From Apoda limacodes (Eukaryota > Arthropoda > Insecta > Lepidoptera > Limacodidae): a stretch of 64,000 nucleotides of DNA. The stretch spans positions 4,762,373-4,826,372 of the forward strand of contig OX291548.1 in assembly GCA_946406115.1 (NCBI GenBank), written 5' to 3'. A program made the translations under genes and the position numbers. Shown in pieces: positions 60,401-64,000 of this stretch; the first letter of the stretch is position 1, and each line of letters opens with the position of its first letter. The notes beneath the pieces are model-generated. The model made no database searches. It saw nothing but the letters and a program-made list of their open reading frames with translations, and had not been told where the DNA came from.

Positions 60401-61098
60401 CCTTTTTTTATTTTTAATACCACTCACTTTTTATATAATATAATCTTTTATACATTTTTTGCGGTGCTGTTTATAGATTCTGTTTTGTTTTACTGTATCG
60501 TTTCATTACTGATTTAAATGAAAGAATTTCAAATGAGATTACCTCAATTCAAATAAGTGATTTATTGATTTTATTACGCAAACATATTTTTGTTATTGTA
60601 AACAAGACAAACCCAGTGGTTTTACCCGCAGAAAAACTTATTCCCTTCGGAACTTTCATCTGGGATAAAAAATATTCTTTAAGGTTTCATGTCCTTACAA
60701 CTATGTCGTTGCCAAATATCACGCCATTTATATCCACTGTAACGACATGCGACCCTCAAAAAAAAAAAATTCCCGTGGGATAAAAATATAACTGCGCCAT
60801 AATCATTTTTTTTTCTTACGGCTTGCTTACACACATTATTACACTGATACGTAAAAATAACTAGTCACTTACATGAACGATGATAATTTAAAAACTAGTA
60901 AAGATAGCTTCATGAAACAAATGGTAAATTAAAATTACTTTTATTTTATACATAAAATTAAAAAAGTCATTAAATACGCTTCAATTTTCCTTTGAATTCA
61001 AAGAGCTATAATTAGTTGTTTATGAAATATTGTCGTCTATATATTACTAGTTATTTTTTTCTCGTCAGTATATTTTGCGCAAAAACTTATTCTCATCA
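57443..61098. other. AT-rich non-coding stretch
   Basis: No gene is recognised. 59960-60052 contains loosely repeated 'gaataaaactcactttaatt' / 'gaataaaactcacttttact' units, a short local tandem. 59020-59095 may be a worn beta-like piece ('taatactagctgagatgaca'). Confidence 0.4.
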
Positions 61099-61214
61099 AA
61101 TAATTGAGCATCTGTTATCTAGGGATCGTCAGACTTTTTATTACTGCAATATTTTTAATAATTGAGCATCTGTTATCTAGGGATAGTCAGACTTTTTATT
61201 ACTGCAATATTTTT
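61099..61214 (+). repeat. Tandem duplication, 58-bp period
   Basis: Two adjacent units 'aataattgagcatctgttat' ... 'gtcagactttttattactgc' are nearly identical; the visible difference is 'gatcgtc' against 'gatagtc'. A recent local duplication. Confidence 0.9.
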
Positions 61215-61792
61215 TAGAATCGGTTGAGTAGTTGCAGAGATTACCTCTTACATGCCAACAAACAAATTTTATTATATATTAGTGTAGTTTACTCTAGAGT
61301 AACGTGGCAACCCTCGCGGCCTCGTCAGGATGAACATAAGGATTCTCTATCCGGACTATAATTGTTACATCTATATAGTTATTATAACACCGTTCAAAAG
61401 AATGAATGATAATAACAAACATTAACAGTGTAATTAAATGGAATAGTCATTAAATAATCAATTTACTCCACATTTTTTTTGGTGATTACTTCATGTATGT
61501 AATATAGTTCTCGTATATCATCATAGTTGTACTCCGCAGAAGAGGATAACCAGCCTTTTTTTTCACCAACCAATTTAGTTTAGCATATCAAGTGAGAAGC
61601 ATTTCGCCCTAATACTGATTTCAATATAGTACTTGATCTAATGTACCTTAACTAATATGGCCCTAATGTCCCATAAATATAAATCCTCAGCTTCACAAAA
61701 ATACAACAAGGGGTAAAATACTGCACCAACAATGCCAAAAATTGTTTTTAAAATAGTAGTTTTCTTTTCGTTGAGATGAAGATATATATTCA
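61215..61792. other. AT-rich non-coding stretch
   Basis: Nothing recognised. Confidence 0.4.
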
Positions 61793-62088
61793 CTAGCTCT
61801 TGCCAGCTGTTCCGCCCGCCCTAAACTTGGTTATCGGCGTGGAATTCTTACAACTACTTCTTGATTATACTAAAGACGTTTGTTACAGCAAACTATATTT
61901 GCAGCTATGGTTCGTCCGTGGAATGGTTATAGTAACTACCGCAGGTATTTTTGAAATTTTGCCGATAAACAATATCCTTTGTATTAATACAGGGTGTCAG
62001 CTATCTCCATACCAATTTTCATTTAAATTGGTCCAGCCGTTTTCCGTGTGAAGAAGTAACGAGCATACACACTCACAAACTTTTGTTT
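61793..62088 (-). repeat. Dispersed repeat related to beta
   Basis: 'ctagctcttgccagctgttc', 'cgcccgccctaaacttggtt', 'atcggcgtggaattcttaca' and 'ccaattttcatttaaattgg' then 'tccagccgttttccgtgtga' follow the beta plan (cgcccgccctaa, atcggcgtaggttctta, caatttc...ccaat, cagccgttt). Confidence 0.55.
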
Positions 62089-62104
62089 TTGGGGTTCCAT
62101 ACCC

Positions 62105-62515
62105 AAAGAGTAAAAAAATTGGTCAAGTTCGAGTCGGACTCGCGCACGAAGGGTTCCGTACCATTATCTATTAAAACGGCAAAAAAAAAATCAAGTTCGT
62201 TGTATCGGAGCCCCCCTTAAATTTTTGTTTTATTTTAATTTAATTATTTATTTTTAAAGTGACTACATAAATAAATATTCTGTAAATATTTCAAGCGTCT
62301 ACCTGTTGGCGTTATCAATATCAAGCAAAAATGAGCTAAAAAATCACGGTTGTTGTATGGGAGCCCCCTTAAATATTTATTTTATTCAATTTATTAGTAT
62401 TTGTTGTCATAGAAATACATCTACTGTAAAAATTTCAATTGTCTAACTATCACGGTTCATGAGATAAAGCCTGGTGACAGACTGACCCCGTTTTTAGGGT
62501 TCCGTACCCAAAGGG
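62105..62515 (+). repeat. Dispersed repeat alpha, plus copy of an inverted pair
   Basis: 'ggtcaagttcgagtcggact', 'cgcgcacgaagggttccgta', 'gttgtatgggagccccctta' and the end 'gtttttagggttccgtaccc' make an alpha copy. The region 62450-62490 ('ctatcacggttcatgagata') is the reverse complement of 62552-62592, where the facing copy begins. Confidence 0.65.
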
Positions 62516-62640
62516 TAATAACCGGGACCCTATTACTAAGACTTCGCTGTCCGTCCGTCTGTCACCAGGCTGTATCTCACGAACCGTGATAGTTTATTAA
62601 AATAAAAAAAAAAAAATTTAACAAACGTGATTTTTTTGCC
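62516..62640 (-). repeat. Dispersed repeat alpha, minus copy part 1
   Basis: 'gggaccctattactaagact', 'ccgtccgtctgtcaccaggc', 'tgtatctcacgaaccgtgat' and 'tttgccgtttttatagataa' are alpha in reverse. It is interrupted at about 62640 by repeat beta and resumes at 63187. Confidence 0.6.
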
Positions 62641-63186
62641 GTTTTTATAGATAATTAGCTTCTGCTAGCGGCTTCGCCCGCCCTAAATTTCGTTATCGGC
62701 GTAGGTTCTTACGGCAACTTCTCAATTATAGAAAAAAAACAATCAAATCTTTCCTCTTTAATGGCATAATACATTCGTGTCTGTGAAACCATGGAAATAC
62801 ACATACAAAATTTCAACCCAATCGGTATAGCCGTTTAGTAGTTGACATACCGACAGCAGCGCCACCTACCGGGTCCAATTGTATTTTTAAATGATCCAGG
62901 AAACCATCAAAATACCCATATAAAATTTCAACCTAATGGGTTCAGCCGTTTAGAAGTTATGTGAATAAGATAAGTACGGCATGATAATTCTTACTACCCG
63001 TTTTCCTATTACCCGTTTTCCTGTAGGAATGAAGCATTTTCCCGCGATAAAAAATAGCCTATGTTCATCAGGGATAATGTCGGCTTCTAATGGTAAGAGA
63101 ATTTTTCAAATCGGTCCAGTAGTTTCAAAAAACCATACAAACAAACAAACAAATAAATTTTTCCTCTTTATAATATCAGTATAGAT
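62641..63186 (-). repeat. Dispersed repeat beta, nested in alpha
   Basis: It begins 'ttagcttctgctagcggctt' and ends 'ttataatatcagtatagat'. Internal blocks 'cgttatcggcgtaggttctt', 'catcagggataatgtcggct' and 'aaatcggtccagtagtttca' mirror 15066-15478. A segment 'catcaaaatacccatataaa' repeats 'catggaaatacacatacaaa', so part of the element is duplicated inside. 'tatagat' occurs at both borders. It could be a target duplication or the element's own end. Confidence 0.7.
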
Positions 63187-63233
63187 GGTACGAAACCCTT
63201 CGTGCGCGAGTCCTACACGCACTCGGCCGATTT
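63187..63233 (-). repeat. Dispersed repeat alpha, minus copy part 2
   Basis: 'ggtacgaaacccttcgtgcg' and 'gagtcctacacgcactcggc' complete the alpha copy cut by beta. Confidence 0.65.
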
Positions 63234-64000
63234 TTATAATATTAGTGTGATAAGAAGGTTTCTCTTAAATAGGAGCAGTAATTAAGATACAGTGTAAAAG
63301 GAAAGTTTGCGGTGCCATTTCGGTGTGTTATTCATTCAGTACTATATATAATACTGTCTATAGCGAATTAATTAACATTAAAATTTTTTTGTCAACTTTA
63401 TTTAGAAGTTTGTGTGGTGCGGTGCAAAATGTTAATCTTCTATGTATATATCGTCCCCGTAGAGCGAAAATAAACTAAGTGACACTTTTAACCAAAATGA
63501 GTTTTGAATCGCACTCTGTTCACATTTTTTTTTGCTTTATTTTTCTATCTCATCATGGCTCCAGCTCTTCGTATGACTGAGAAAGGAAATGTCAAACTCA
63601 CCAAATGCAACGATTATACCCTACACATAAAAGGACAAAATAACTAAATGAATTTAGTGATTATTATCTTAATGACAGATGATATTTCAATTGACTAAGC
63701 GTACTTAGTTAGTTTTACTCCGAAACATTTGATTAAAATCGCTACTGGATTCATAAAGAAAATTCACTAAATGATTTTGGTGACACAAAAACCCAAGCTT
63801 AAAACAAATGCAGCAGAACTAAAACTAACTAAGTCGTTTTAGTGAATATACGAATATGATTTTGGTAAATTTGACAAAACTTACCGTAGTTACAAATAAA
63901 TTAATATCTTTTTAGTGAGTTTTCACTCATTCCAGTTTGCAAAATTAGGTTTTTTTAAGCATATTCATATTCATTTATTTTGCTCAAAACGTGGTACAGT
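63234..64000. other. AT-rich non-coding end of window
   Basis: No gene or repeat family is recognised. The word 'ctaaatgaatttagtgatt' and variants ('cactaaatgattttggtga', 'ttagtgaatatacgaatatg') recur at 63640-63870, which could be a diffuse internal repeat. Confidence 0.35.

Overview
This window looks like nuclear DNA of a moth or butterfly (Lepidoptera). It is strongly AT-rich. It is packed with non-LTR retrotransposon fragments, tRNA-derived SINE-like sequences and short dispersed repeats of kinds common in lepidopteran genomes, including the arrays 'gcgagtcggactcgcgcacg' and 'aatattataaagagg...gcgaagccgc'. I recognise no host protein-coding gene, rRNA, tRNA or CRISPR array. Every long or motif-bearing reading frame belongs to a retroelement. 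The order assignment is inferred from repeat content and not from a host gene.

Region 0-7.3 kb: an RTE-type reverse transcriptase remnant (155-330), a fold-back repeat (2571-3000), a tandem repeat split by a 5'-truncated LINE (3175-3826, minus), and a dispersed repeat here called alpha (6845-7243). Region 7.38-14.82 kb: two nearly identical LINEs ('LINE A', jockey/CR1-like, endonuclease plus RT) in the same direction, 178 bp apart. The first has an intact 988-codon frame (7986-10952). The second is frameshifted near 14310-14335. Region 15-19.4 kb: a decayed second LINE ('LINE B', CR1-like) on the minus strand, with endonuclease and RT remnants and, further upstream in its own direction, a coiled-coil-rich ORF1-like remnant.

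Region 19.4-31.5 kb: repeat islands in AT-rich DNA. Two inverted arms (23756-23858 and 26319-26414) share a short open frame. A second pair of inverted arms (27428-27806 and 30205-30488) brackets a 5'-truncated RNase H-bearing LINE (28324-29733) that has a clear 13-bp target-site duplication. Region 31.5-38.5 kb: an inverted duplication involving LINE A sequence, a long decayed LINE A copy (32276-34105), a 694-bp GC-rich unit with about 50-bp terminal inverted repeats, a SINE, and a jockey fragment nested in a LINE A tail with a 7-bp target duplication.

Region 38.5-64 kb: mostly AT-rich DNA without recognisable genes. It carries a jockey 3' end (43715-44182), a SINE (45645-45950), RTE remnants (46555-46850 and 57122-57240), a Penelope-like element remnant with GIY-YIG endonuclease (48600-49620), more LINE A pieces (49627-49897, 49979-50006, 51466-52164), a 58-bp tandem duplication (61099-61214) and a nested alpha/beta repeat complex (62105-63233).

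The genes do not form a pathway. The only plausible molecular activity is retrotransposition: the intact LINE A protein could copy its own RNA, and the decayed copies share its 3' tail. I see no convincing novel multi-gene system. The most interesting points are the young tandem LINE A pair, the 3 kb inverted-arm structure around 27.4-30.5 kb, the conserved short frame in inverted arms at 23.8 and 26.4 kb, and the GC-rich TIR unit at 35.4-36.1 kb.
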